A stretch of DNA of 21,345 nucleotides. Origin: a virus. The stretch covers positions 1 to 21,345 of the IMG/VR virus record IMGVR_UViG_3300021959_000489; one strand, given 5' to 3'. How positions within the stretch are numbered: the first letter of the stretch is position 1; the number at the start of each line of letters is the position of its first letter. The notes under the pieces were generated by a model, which made no database searches, was not told where the DNA came from, and worked only from the letters and a program-made list of their open reading frames with translations. Shown in pieces: positions 4,903-10,843 of the stretch. Position numbers and translations under genes: made by a program.

Positions 4903-5510
4903 AATAAATCGTCTTCCTCCGCTGCTTCCTGCACCAGAGGTTTTGGTGCTGGCGCTGGTGATGATCCACCATCCAAACCTTCGGGACGATCAACCCATGA
5001 CGCAATCTTCCAAGATGGAACGCGATAGGTAGACTTCGATCCATCAGGGGTAGTGATGGATATCTTCTCAATCGACGTAATCGCAATTACTGGAACCTTA
5101 CCTTCATTGGCTCCACGCTCCGCTTCAAACTGACTGTGCAGTTCATCCATCTTACGCAAGACGGTCTTGGCTGAGTGCGAGAACTCGCGCAACCCAAGGT
5201 CTTTATTATAGATGCGTAAACGGAAGGCGTTCTTGTGATCCGGGCTAGGACGGGCTGGCATCTCGCCACCAATCTTAACCATGTGGAAGTCAGGCGCACC
5301 ACCAGCGAAGGACAACCAACCGACCTCAATGTTATCGAAGTCAGCGACGAACTTGACAGGAATTTCCATGTCATTCTCGTCTCGTGTCCACGCACCACCT
5401 GCGTCTTGATACCGATCTACTCTGACCATCGCGCCGGACTTAGCGTCCCACTTAACGATAGGCAGGATATCACCTGACGCTTTAGCTTCCGTTGCAAAAC
5501 CTAATGCCAT
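4899..5510 (-). CDS. ssDNA-binding-like protein with acidic C-terminal tail
   Basis: A 203-aa protein. It begins MALGFATEAKASGDILPIVKWDAKSG and has beta-rich segments including FVADFDNIEVGWLSFAGGAPDFHMV (about 54-78) and FRLRIYNKDLG (96-106). A helical region (110-135) and another strand set (IAITSIEKISITTP) follow, then a Pro/Ala linker and an acidic tip Glu-Glu-Asp-Asp-Leu-Phe. A flexible linker with an acidic, Phe-ended tail is the hallmark of phage and bacterial ssDNA-binding proteins such as T7 gp2.5 and SSB. I recall similar hypothetical proteins in many phages beside replication genes. The SSB role is inferred from tail and context; a strand-annealing role is also possible. A good AAGGAAAG site precedes the ATG. 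Confidence 0.65.
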   Translation of the reverse strand: MALGFATEAKASGDILPIVKWDAKSGAMVRVDRYQDAGGAWTRDENDMEIPVKFVADFDNIEVGWLSFAGGAPDFHMVKIGGEMPARPSPDHKNAFRLRIYNKDLGLREFSHSAKTVLRKMDELHSQFEAERGANEGKVPVIAITSIEKISITTPDGSKSTYRVPSWKIASWVDRPEGLDGGSSPAPAPKPLVQEAAEEDDLF

Positions 5511-5539
5511 TCTTTACTTTCCTTAACGTTGAATTACGC

Positions 5540-5950
5540 TCACACCATTGTGAACGCTTCGATTTGGAAGTGAGCGACAGGTTCAACATCATCTGAGTCT
5601 CCTCTGTCGTATCGACCTCCCATTCGTATCTCAAACGGTGATGCAAAATCGCACCAAAATAATCCGTCGAGATACTGCACTAGCAGAATAGAGCGAGTAC
5701 CGCTCACGTCTGCTAATTGCCTCGCAGCCAGTACCTTACCCAGCGATATCATCAGCGTTGGATAACGGTCGTGGCTATTGTTTCGTGCCTTTATCTCTGC
5801 CCAGCCCTTGAGCTTGCCATTCTTAAACATGGCAAAATCTAGGCGATAAGAAATGGGCAGCTTATGTAGCTGTATTCCTTTCCTCTCCATTTGTGCGGCG
5901 ACCTTACGCTCGACAGTTAAGTCGGCTGGTCTTTCGTATCTTGGGCGCAC
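5540..5950 (-). CDS. PD-(D/E)XK nuclease-like protein
   Basis: A 136-aa protein with a GTG start (5948-5950) behind an AAGAGAG site. The nuclease signature is E14 in the first helix (LTVERKVAAQMERKG), D38 in YRLDFAMF, and E52-x-K54 in WAEIKARN, followed by a helix with a Leu-Gly-Lys and the strand SILLVQYLDGLFWCDF. These are the expected alpha-beta-beta-beta core elements of a minimal PD-(D/E)XK fold. The substrate cannot be read from the sequence; VRR-Nuc-like or resolvase-like activity is possible. It overlaps the upstream nuclease gene by 34 bp in another frame, so the two nucleases are co-translated. Confidence 0.65.
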   Translation of the reverse strand: MRPRYERPADLTVERKVAAQMERKGIQLHKLPISYRLDFAMFKNGKLKGWAEIKARNNSHDRYPTLMISLGKVLAARQLADVSGTRSILLVQYLDGLFWCDFASPFEIRMGGRYDRGDSDDVEPVAHFQIEAFTMV

Positions 5951-6354
5951 ATTAACTCTCTTGCTATGTAGCAGAAGGTTTCAAAATCCACCTCTGCTGT
6001 TTTAATCCATCCAATGTTTTCGGTTTTATCAAACATCAAACCGATGGTGCTTAAGGCTAGGACACAACGAATAGGTGCGCGATCATACTTATAGATAAGC
6101 ACTGGCTGTAGATTAGCGCGTGACGCAGCAAAGCACGTCTGCCCCCACCACTCTGGCTTGTGTCCATTGCCACTCGCGTACCGCTTGCACTCGATAGCGA
6201 ACGGCCATTCATCACACTCAATCGGGCGCAGATCACAGAGTTGTGATTGCCTGTACTGCTCAATGTCTCTTTGAAATTTTATTCCAATTTCATCGAACAA
6301 CATACCAGCAATCTTGCGCTCAAACGCTGCACCTTTTTGCCTACCGTTAATCAC
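5917..6354 (-). CDS. Holliday-junction-resolvase-like PD-(D/E)XK endonuclease
   Basis: A 145-aa protein starting MINGRQKGAAFERKIAGMLF. The pattern G-x-x-F-E12 in the first helix, C-D41-L at the strand after RQSQL, and A-I-E55-C-K57 matches the archaeal Hjc/phage resolvase branch of PD-(D/E)XK nucleases; phages often carry such an enzyme to resolve recombination and replication intermediates before packaging. The C-terminal half has further strands (QPVLIYKY, IRCVLALSTIGLMF) as expected for the core sheet. Its ATG overlaps the TGA of the RHH gene as ATGA. It lies between a putative repressor and the second nuclease in one operon. Confidence 0.75.
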   Translation of the reverse strand: MINGRQKGAAFERKIAGMLFDEIGIKFQRDIEQYRQSQLCDLRPIECDEWPFAIECKRYASGNGHKPEWWGQTCFAASRANLQPVLIYKYDRAPIRCVLALSTIGLMFDKTENIGWIKTAEVDFETFCYIARELMCAQDTKDQPT

Positions 6355-6548
6355 CGCTTCGCTGCGCTTATCATTCTGTCAACGCTGGTGCGGTTCTCTT
6401 CCTCTTGAAGTACCCGCGCCAATGCAGTGTAAATTATTTCATCAGCCAGCGCTGACATGCTGCGGTGCGCGCTCTTCTCTACTGCCTCGCGCAGCATATG
6501 ATGCGTCTCAACTCTAAGTCGCAACATACATGGTTTGTATTCGCTCAT
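6351..6548 (-). CDS. Arc-like ribbon-helix-helix DNA-binding protein
   Basis: A 65-aa protein. The start at 6546-6548 is chosen because GGAAGA lies just upstream and because the longer frame would extend through the promoter region and into the divergent recombinase gene. The beta strand CMLRLRVETH is followed by helix A (HMLREAVEKSAHRS) and helix B (MSALADEIIYTALARVLQEE), the layout of Arc/MetJ repressors, which bind DNA as dimers through paired strands. It is divergently transcribed from the serine recombinase and is the first gene of the leftward replication operon. It is therefore the obvious candidate to bind the shared promoter region at 6571-6621 and the related one at 2067-2120 (inference). 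Confidence 0.75.
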   Translation of the reverse strand: MSEYKPCMLRLRVETHHMLREAVEKSAHRSMSALADEIIYTALARVLQEEENRTSVDRMISAAKR

Positions 6549-6570
6549 AAAAATTTTCTTCCGTTTGCTA

Positions 6571-6612
6571 TTGCGAACTATGCTTTCAATGTTATATAAC
6601 ACTGATAGCACA
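6571..6612 (+). promoter_or_regulatory. Rightward promoter region of recombinase cassette
   Basis: TTGCGA (6571-6576) and TATAAC (6595-6600) are 18 bp apart. The segment matches the region before the DUF7227-like gene: CCGTTTGC-N2-TTGCG at 6561-6575 and TATATAACACTGATAGCACA at 6593-6612. GTTATATAAC (6591-6600) is a perfect 10-bp palindrome at the -10 position. A GGGGAT ribosome binding site (6623-6628) precedes the ATG at 6634. Confidence 0.6.
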
Positions 6613-6621
6613 TAAGTACAA
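6593..6621 (-). promoter_or_regulatory. Leftward promoter of the RHH/replication operon
   Basis: On the minus strand TTGTAC (6616-6621) and TATATA (6593-6598) are separated by the ideal 17 bp. The -10 box is the same palindromic sequence used by the rightward promoter, so RNA polymerase bound in one direction excludes the other. Confidence 0.55.
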
Positions 6622-6633
6622 CGGGGATAAACA

Positions 6634-7284
6634 ATGTTTAGGCATGACAAGTATGTTTTGTATCTGCGCGTATCGACAGACAAGCAAGGCCGTAGTCAGC
6701 TTGGCCTTGAGGCCCAGCAGACAATGGCCTCTCTGTATATGGATAAGGTGATAGCCACATATACAGAGGTAGAAAGCGGTAAGATTGATGATCGCCCTGA
6801 GTTAGCGAAAGCATTAGCTCACTGCCAACGTGAGGACGCTGCAATCTTAATCGCCAAGCTCGATAGGTTGTCTCGTTCTGCTTCATTCTTATTCACGCTG
6901 CGTGATAGTGGTGTGGAAATTGAGGCCGCTGATATGCCGGGTATGGGTACATTAGAGTTTGGTATTCGTGCTGTATTCGCGCAGCATGAACGCGAAGAGA
7001 TTAGCCGACGCACCAAGGCAGCACTCGCTGAGAAGAAAGCGCGTGGTGTTAAGCTCGGATCACCTACACCCCATCGTGGTGGAGCTAAGACTGCTGCCAC
7101 GATCAAAAATAAGATGCAGACAATTTGCACGAAGGCATTGCCTCTTGCTCAGAAACTGCGCGATCATGGCGAGAGCTATCGTGCTATCGCCTCAACCTTG
7201 AACGAAACTGGTGTACCTGCCTACGGAAAACAATGGCACGACACAGGCGTTCGTAACATGCTGGAGAACTACAATGGTCGGTAA
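6634..7284 (+). CDS. Small serine recombinase (resolvase/invertase family)
   Basis: A 216-aa protein. The catalytic domain has Y-L-R-V-S-T with the nucleophile Ser14, the DKQGRSQLGLEAQ segment, LDRLSR (76-81) and the long E-helix EREEISRRTKAALAEKKARG (119-138). The last 50 residues (SYRAIASTLNETGVPAYGKQW) are a helix-turn-helix of the kind that ends resolvases and starts the DNA-binding part of larger recombinases. The length is close to Tn3 resolvase and Gin-type invertases, not the 450+ residues of phage serine integrases. It may resolve multimers, invert DNA or integrate; no crossover site was identified. Transcribed rightward from the shared-type promoter, it overlaps the exonuclease gene by 11 bp. 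Confidence 0.9.
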   Translation: MFRHDKYVLYLRVSTDKQGRSQLGLEAQQTMASLYMDKVIATYTEVESGKIDDRPELAKALAHCQREDAAILIAKLDRLSRSASFLFTLRDSGVEIEAADMPGMGTLEFGIRAVFAQHEREEISRRTKAALAEKKARGVKLGSPTPHRGGAKTAATIKNKMQTICTKALPLAQKLRDHGESYRAIASTLNETGVPAYGKQWHDTGVRNMLENYNGR

Positions 7285-8233
7285 ATTGACCCCTGACGAT
7301 ATCGCTACTGCGTCCACACTGCCCGCAATCATGGGCTTCTCCCGATACAAGACGCAGAACGATGCACTCGCTGACGCTATCGCAGCGATGGAAGGAACCA
7401 AGGAAGACAGTTGGACAGGCAACGAAGCAACTCGGTGGGGTGATAGGCTTGAGCCTGTCATCATCACTGAGGCAGCGCAACGATTGAACACAAGCAACCT
7501 ATGTCTTGAGTTTCCGCAAGCGTTTTTCCATAACACACTGCCTCTTGCCTGTTCGTTGGATGGTACAGCCGAAGGTAATGGACAAATCTCTACTGATTAT
7601 GAAGCGGGTATCTACTGTATCAACCGTCCAGTAATAGACCTATCTGGTACTGGTATTATTGAGTCCAAGCTGACGAGTGCTATGCCAGAAGATAGGCCAC
7701 CACCCTTCCGTGGACCGTGGCAACTACAGGCGCAGATGATGTGTACTGGACACAAGTGGGGCTGTATCGCAACACTTTATCGTGGCATTGAGCTTCGATT
7801 GTTTCTCTATAGTGAAGACCTAGAGATGCAAGGCGTAATTGCTGAAGCGGTCATGGAGTTTGAGAAGCGTAAGAAGGAACGCGACTGGTATCCATCAGTC
7901 TCAAGTGAGGATGCTAATACTGCTTACTCTCGTGTTGATGATGGGCTGCCGGACATAGACTTGAGCAAGTCAATGAACGGTGAGAAAGCTCTTGTTGATT
8001 TGGTTGAAGCAAAGGCTGCGAAGGCTGCGGCTGAAGCTAGGATTGATGACGCGGAAGCTACAATAAAAGACATCATGGGTAGCCACGAAAACGCTGTGGG
8101 TCTGGTAGGTAATACTAAGTATGGTATAAAGTGGGGAATGCGGAACTACAAAGCGACGCCGGAGAAGATTACTCCAGCGAAGCCAGCACGTAGTGTTCGT
8201 TCATCCTCTCTAACTTTGAAGGCCATTGATTGA
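7274..8233 (+). CDS. YqaJ/lambda-exonuclease-type viral recombinase
   Basis: A 319-aa protein starting at the ATG at 7274, with CTGGAG upstream, inside the end of the recombinase gene. Motifs fit the YqaJ family of PD-(D/E)XK exonucleases: GDRLEP with E60, CSLDGT with D96, IIESKLT with E130-x-K132, and WQLQAQMM (149-156) carrying the conserved Gln that helps place the DNA end. The C-terminal third contains an Ala/Lys/Glu-rich coiled coil (about 237-268). Such enzymes resect dsDNA 5' to 3' to give ssDNA for annealing proteins. No RedBeta/RecT/Erf-type annealase was recognised in the window. A partner may lie elsewhere or be the SSB-like protein. Confidence 0.85.
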   Translation: MVGKLTPDDIATASTLPAIMGFSRYKTQNDALADAIAAMEGTKEDSWTGNEATRWGDRLEPVIITEAAQRLNTSNLCLEFPQAFFHNTLPLACSLDGTAEGNGQISTDYEAGIYCINRPVIDLSGTGIIESKLTSAMPEDRPPPFRGPWQLQAQMMCTGHKWGCIATLYRGIELRLFLYSEDLEMQGVIAEAVMEFEKRKKERDWYPSVSSEDANTAYSRVDDGLPDIDLSKSMNGEKALVDLVEAKAAKAAAEARIDDAEATIKDIMGSHENAVGLVGNTKYGIKWGMRNYKATPEKITPAKPARSVRSSSLTLKAID

Positions 8234-8451
8234 TGGAAACTAGGTATCCCGGTACGAAGCTGCCAGACGTTATTAAATTGTATCAGGATGAGAAGGGCGA
8301 TAGAACTACTGAAGTCTACCGCCTTGGTAATTCATTCGGTATCAGATACAGCGAAGGCGATAAACATTGGAATGGTTTCTATGCCACTCGTCTTGATGAC
8401 GTTGAAGCAATAGCCGAGGATTGGGTACTTAGAAAACCGATCAGGATTTAA
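8233..8451 (+). CDS. Unknown 72-aa phage protein
   Basis: The frame starts at ATG 8233-8235, overlapping the exonuclease TGA by one base (TGATG); a TTG one codon earlier is an alternative start. The protein is soluble and compact, with an N-terminal METRYPGTKLPDVIKLYQDE, a beta-like TTEVYRLGNSFGIRYSEG, then HWNGFYATRLDDVEAIAEDWVL. No family is recognised. It is the last gene of the rightward recombination cassette. Its stop overlaps the end of the convergent PDDEXK gene by 11 bp, and a long hairpin begins 16 bp after it. Confidence 0.65.
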   Translation: METRYPGTKLPDVIKLYQDEKGDRTTEVYRLGNSFGIRYSEGDKHWNGFYATRLDDVEAIAEDWVLRKPIRI

Positions 8452-8842
8452 GCGTTAATCCAAGTGCTGTCTCCCAGCTATCCTCTTCGATAGTTGGGGA
8501 CAGTATCTTCGATAAAGCCATGCGTCTGGTAAGTTGCTTGGAGATAATCTCAATTGGAAAGAAGGCGATCTTTCTCAAGTCTAACGCGACGCAAGCGACA
8601 ATATCACAGTCGTCTATGGTCAGTGCTTTTTTCGGTAAGCTCTTGCTGACCTGCCATTGATATCCGTGTTTATCATTTGTTTTCAATGTGGACTTCACTT
8701 GAATACGAACGATGTCTTGGTTTCTGACAGCGATAATGTCCATACCTTCGGCGTCGATGATCGAAGGACTCCAACCAAAGGTGAATAGAACACTACAGGT
8801 TAGATGTTCTCCTGCGGTTCCAATGTGCTTGGCGCTAATCAA
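8441..8842 (-). CDS. PD-(D/E)XK nuclease-like protein, group I intron endonuclease-type
   Basis: Read from a TTG at 8840-8842, this is a 133-aa protein: HIGTAGEHLTCSVLFTFGW with E12, AEGMDIIAV with D35, RIQVKST with Q48-x-K50, then YQWQVSK and a strand-rich region. The G-x-A-x-E helix, single Asp and Gln-x-Lys motif match small nucleases of the PDDEXK_5 type known from group I introns and from free-standing phage genes. There is no ATG near the right place. The TTG is chosen because it lies 8 bp inside the lysozyme end, with a GAGG unusually close upstream; the exact start is uncertain. It is the last gene of the late operon. Confidence 0.6.
   Translation of the reverse strand: MISAKHIGTAGEHLTCSVLFTFGWSPSIIDAEGMDIIAVRNQDIVRIQVKSTLKTNDKHGYQWQVSKSLPKKALTIDDCDIVACVALDLRKIAFFPIEIISKQLTRRMALSKILSPTIEEDSWETALGLTLKS
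8467..8503 (+). terminator. Long hairpin after rightward cassette
   Basis: CTGTCTCCCAGCTATC (8467-8482) pairs with GATAGTTGGGGACAG (8489-8503) around a 6-base loop, with one bulged T. In plus-strand RNA the position 8477/8494 pair is G-U; in minus-strand RNA it is a C-A mismatch, so the structure favours the rightward transcript. There is no U-run, so it may stabilise the 3' end or aid factor-dependent termination. It lies within codons of the opposing nuclease gene. Confidence 0.45.
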
Positions 8843-9275
8843 GAGCCTCAAGCCGAGCCGCGTGACGTTCAGTTCTATTAGTAGTTTGCTTGTAAAGTTT
8901 ACTATCCCGCAGTTGTGCTGCTGCTTCCTTCCAATCACTTGCCTCAATAGCTGCGTGATGCTTGAGGAATTTCTGATATCGGCTTCGACCTAATTGAAAT
9001 GCCAAGCTGATGATAGTGATCTGTGCATCCTCTGGCATGTTGTTTAGGTCAGGGTGTAGCCACTTCGCATCGTTGACCGCAACCTGCACGTCTTTCTTAA
9101 ACACTTCATGCACACGTTCTTCTGATACAGGCGCACCAACAGGCCATCCATACTCAGGATCGTCAGGCACAATCAAATGTCCTATCCCGTATGAGGGTTT
9201 AGACAAGTGGTCTAAATAGACGGCATACACGCAGCCTTCATCCTGCTCTAAAAGCTGCCGTAAACGGGTCATCAT
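8835..9275 (-). CDS. Endolysin, T4-lysozyme-like (glycoside hydrolase family 24)
   Basis: A 146-aa protein that cleaves the peptidoglycan glycan chain at lysis. Alignment with T4 lysozyme by eye places the general acid at E13 (QDEGC), the second catalytic residue at D22 (YLDH) and S28 in place of Thr26 (PSYGIGHLI versus TIGIGHLL). The later part has the expected helices (QITIISLAFQLGRSRYQKFLKH). There is no signal peptide or SAR segment at the N-terminus, so release should depend on a holin. Two adjacent ATG codons (9273-9275 and 9270-9272) are possible starts; the first overlaps the upstream TGA as ATGA, while the second has the better distance to AAGG. Confidence 0.85.
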   Translation of the reverse strand: MMTRLRQLLEQDEGCVYAVYLDHLSKPSYGIGHLIVPDDPEYGWPVGAPVSEERVHEVFKKDVQVAVNDAKWLHPDLNNMPEDAQITIISLAFQLGRSRYQKFLKHHAAIEASDWKEAAAQLRDSKLYKQTTNRTERHAARLEALD

Positions 9276-9412
9276 TTACCTTGGCCCCGGTAACGCTTCC
9301 AGTTCTTCCGCTTATGTTTATTAGCCGGACGAGAGCGAGGTGATTGACCTATGCTCGTCATCTTCTGAACGGGTATCGGACGCCATACTTGGCCTACGGT
9401 AGATTTAGCCAT
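9272..9412 (-). CDS. 46-aa strongly basic protein in lysis cassette
   Basis: The ATG at 9410-9412 overlaps the holin stop by one base (TAATG), and the TGA at 9272-9274 overlaps the lysozyme start (ATGA). The peptide begins MAKSTVGQVWRPIPVQKM and ends in a very basic tail, RPANKHKRKNWKRYRGQGK. The coding exactly fills the space between the two neighbours, which argues strongly for a real gene. I recall similar short basic proteins upstream of lysozyme in other marine podoviruses but know no function. RNA or membrane-surface binding would fit the charge (inference). Confidence 0.65.
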   Translation of the reverse strand: MAKSTVGQVWRPIPVQKMTSIGQSPRSRPANKHKRKNWKRYRGQGK

Positions 9413-9822
9413 TATTTCACAACCTTCGTATCAGTCTTCTGTTTCTTGTCGTATGAACGCAAGCCAGAAATACCGAGCATACCAAACATGAGAGGCATCA
9501 TTACAGACATATCCGCTTGCGGTATATCAATGCCAAAGCCAGCACAAATCGGACTGACCATATAGTTTATGCCCAAAGATAGCCCACATATCCAGCCGAT
9601 TAGGGGACGCCACGATGCTTGAAACCAGTTGCCTTTAGCATCAGCCTTCAGCACTTCGATCTGAGCCATAATAACTTCGTGACTTTGACGCTCTGCAAGC
9701 GTGGCTATCTCGTGAGCTAATCGTGCCTTCTGATCTTTGTCCTCAATGACTTTATCAAGGATGCCAGTTACAGGACCAATCAGGCCACTTATTAAACTTC
9801 CAATCATTTCTTTTGCTGCCAA
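9412..9822 (-). CDS. Holin, three-TM superfamily (GTA-type)
   Basis: A 136-aa protein with a weakly hydrophobic amphipathic N-terminus (MIGSLISGLIGPVTGILDKVI), a long charged helix (25-63), the hallmark NWFQASWRPLIGW (65-77), and two membrane spans at about 74-95 and 104-122. It ends in a Lys-rich tail. This is the pattern of the 'holin of 3TMs, for gene-transfer release' family found in alphaproteobacterial gene transfer agents and many phages. It should permeabilise the inner membrane so that the lysozyme reaches the wall. It sits directly upstream of the basic peptide and lysozyme and overlaps the preceding gene by 19 bp. Confidence 0.85.
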   Translation of the reverse strand: MAAKEMIGSLISGLIGPVTGILDKVIEDKDQKARLAHEIATLAERQSHEVIMAQIEVLKADAKGNWFQASWRPLIGWICGLSLGINYMVSPICAGFGIDIPQADMSVMMPLMFGMLGISGLRSYDKKQKTDTKVVK

Positions 9823-10022
9823 CTAGTTGCACCGAAATAGACTGCGACGAGTCCAGACAAGGAATAGAAGATAGGAGCCATTTCAGAGCCACCGTATTTC
9901 TTTGGATCGATCAAGAAACAAATAACCACTGCAAGCATCATACCGATTGCGACCCAGCACATCCGACGACGATTGACTTGATAAGCACGTTTATCGGGGA
10001 CGTTATCAACAGCATCAGTCAT
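9804..10022 (-). CDS. Two-TM small membrane protein of lysis cassette
   Basis: A 72-aa protein with a polar, basic N-terminus (1-20), a first span CWVAIGMMLAVVICFLI (22-38), a short loop DPKKYGGSEM, a second span at about 50-68 and a Gln-Lys tail. The topology is that of class II holins. It could be a second holin, an antiholin or a pinholin-like partner of the three-TM holin; the sequence cannot decide. It overlaps its upstream gene as ATGA and the holin gene by 19 bp, so it is co-translated with both. Confidence 0.7.
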   Translation of the reverse strand: MTDAVDNVPDKRAYQVNRRRMCWVAIGMMLAVVICFLIDPKKYGGSEMAPIFYSLSGLVAVYFGATSWQQKK

Positions 10023-10255
10023 TTCTTAACTCCATCCAATAACCGTCTGATATTCCACGTTCCGTCTGGACCTTGCGTCATTTCAACCTTCATGCGCTGA
10101 CAGACCCAGCGATCCTCAAAACCATGCGCCTGACCATTATAGCGCTTGATCTTACGTTTAACAGCAAGGCAATCAGAAAGGTTTTCATGGTGCTTAAACC
10201 CCTCCAATTCACCACCAGAGAATAGCAAAAGAACGAAAGACATGGCGGTTATCAA
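10019..10255 (-). CDS. Small putative exported/anchored protein
   Basis: A 78-aa protein read from a TTG (10253-10255) that overlaps the upstream TGA and has GGAG seven bases before it; an ATG at 10241-10243 is the alternative. The N-terminal dozen residues are hydrophobic (MITAMSFVLLLFSGGE), too short for a classic signal peptide but able to anchor in the membrane. The rest is soluble, with two Cys residues (in SDCLAVK and WVCQRM) that could form a disulfide in the periplasm. I recall similar two-Cys proteins in other phage lysis regions. A spanin-like role is possible but unproven. Confidence 0.55.
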   Translation of the reverse strand: MITAMSFVLLLFSGGELEGFKHHENLSDCLAVKRKIKRYNGQAHGFEDRWVCQRMKVEMTQGPDGTWNIRRLLDGVKK

Positions 10256-10695
10256 TGCCCATCTCCTTTCGCTCCGTTATTCTTATGAAACATTTCCATC
10301 TGGCTGTCCTTGAGCTTCTCCATCTGTGCTTCAAGGTTAGCGATGCGTTTCTCGTAAAAGTCCAATGTTAGCTTTTGCTGTTGATCGAATGGAGCTTGTC
10401 CGCTTTCTATCTCTTTCGTGAGTTTCTCTAACTCACCCGTGAGATGCTCTATAAGCATAAACTGTTCGCTGTCGGCAGGTAAATTACCCATCTCGCCACG
10501 CGGCCATTTGATCCTGAACTCCGTATTCATGTTCAGATCGTTTTGCATCAAATGCTGATTGGTCTCGATCTTGTTGAGACGCTCGATCACTTGAAAATAG
10601 GCGTAAGTCGAAATAGCAGCAGCCGCAATCAACGAAATCAAATTGCGGATTGGCAATGCTACTTGGGTGGTATCATTTATTTTTGCCGCTGCCAT
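10252..10695 (-). CDS. Membrane-anchored coiled-coil protein, spanin-like topology
   Basis: A 147-aa protein with one N-terminal membrane span (residues about 15-35, LPIRNLISLIAAAAISTYAYF) followed by a polar domain. The remainder contains a long helix with coiled-coil character (about 80-135, ending QMEKLKDSQMEMF). N-in anchor plus periplasmic coiled coil is the layout of inner-membrane spanins (Rz), but its middle section with a WPRGEMGNLP segment is not typical, so it may have another role in lysis or superinfection control. It overlaps the upstream 56-aa gene by 23 bp and the downstream gene by 4 bp. Confidence 0.6.
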   Translation of the reverse strand: MAAAKINDTTQVALPIRNLISLIAAAAISTYAYFQVIERLNKIETNQHLMQNDLNMNTEFRIKWPRGEMGNLPADSEQFMLIEHLTGELEKLTKEIESGQAPFDQQQKLTLDFYEKRIANLEAQMEKLKDSQMEMFHKNNGAKGDGH

Positions 10696-10843
10696 TGCGG
10701 ATCTCTTGTAATGTCTGGTAGCACCTCAAACCAAACCATAACGCCGATAGGCCCGCTGATAGGGCAGGTAGCCACTCCATTAAAGCTGCTGCTGTAATGC
10801 CTAAACTTCCCCAATCAAATAAGCGGATATCGTCTTGGTTCAT
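10673..10843 (-). CDS. 56-aa hydrophobic membrane protein
   Basis: The ATG at 10841-10843 is chosen because GAGGAAGAG precedes it and it overlaps the stop of the small gene upstream by one base (TAATG); a longer frame to 10891 lacks such support. The protein starts MNQDDIRLFDWGSLG. Its hydrophobic region (about 13-38, with ALMEWLPALSAGLSALWFGL) could form one long span or a hairpin, and a polar tail QEIRNGSGKNK follows. The acidic N-terminus and WLP motif recall small phage holin-like proteins, but this is a weak resemblance. Confidence 0.6.
   Translation of the reverse strand: MNQDDIRLFDWGSLGITAAALMEWLPALSAGLSALWFGLRCYQTLQEIRNGSGKNK

Noticed and set aside
6549-6683. Extended RHH protein reaching to 6683
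   Set aside because: It would cross both promoters and the start of the divergent recombinase gene. The Arc-like fold begins just after the ATG at 6548.
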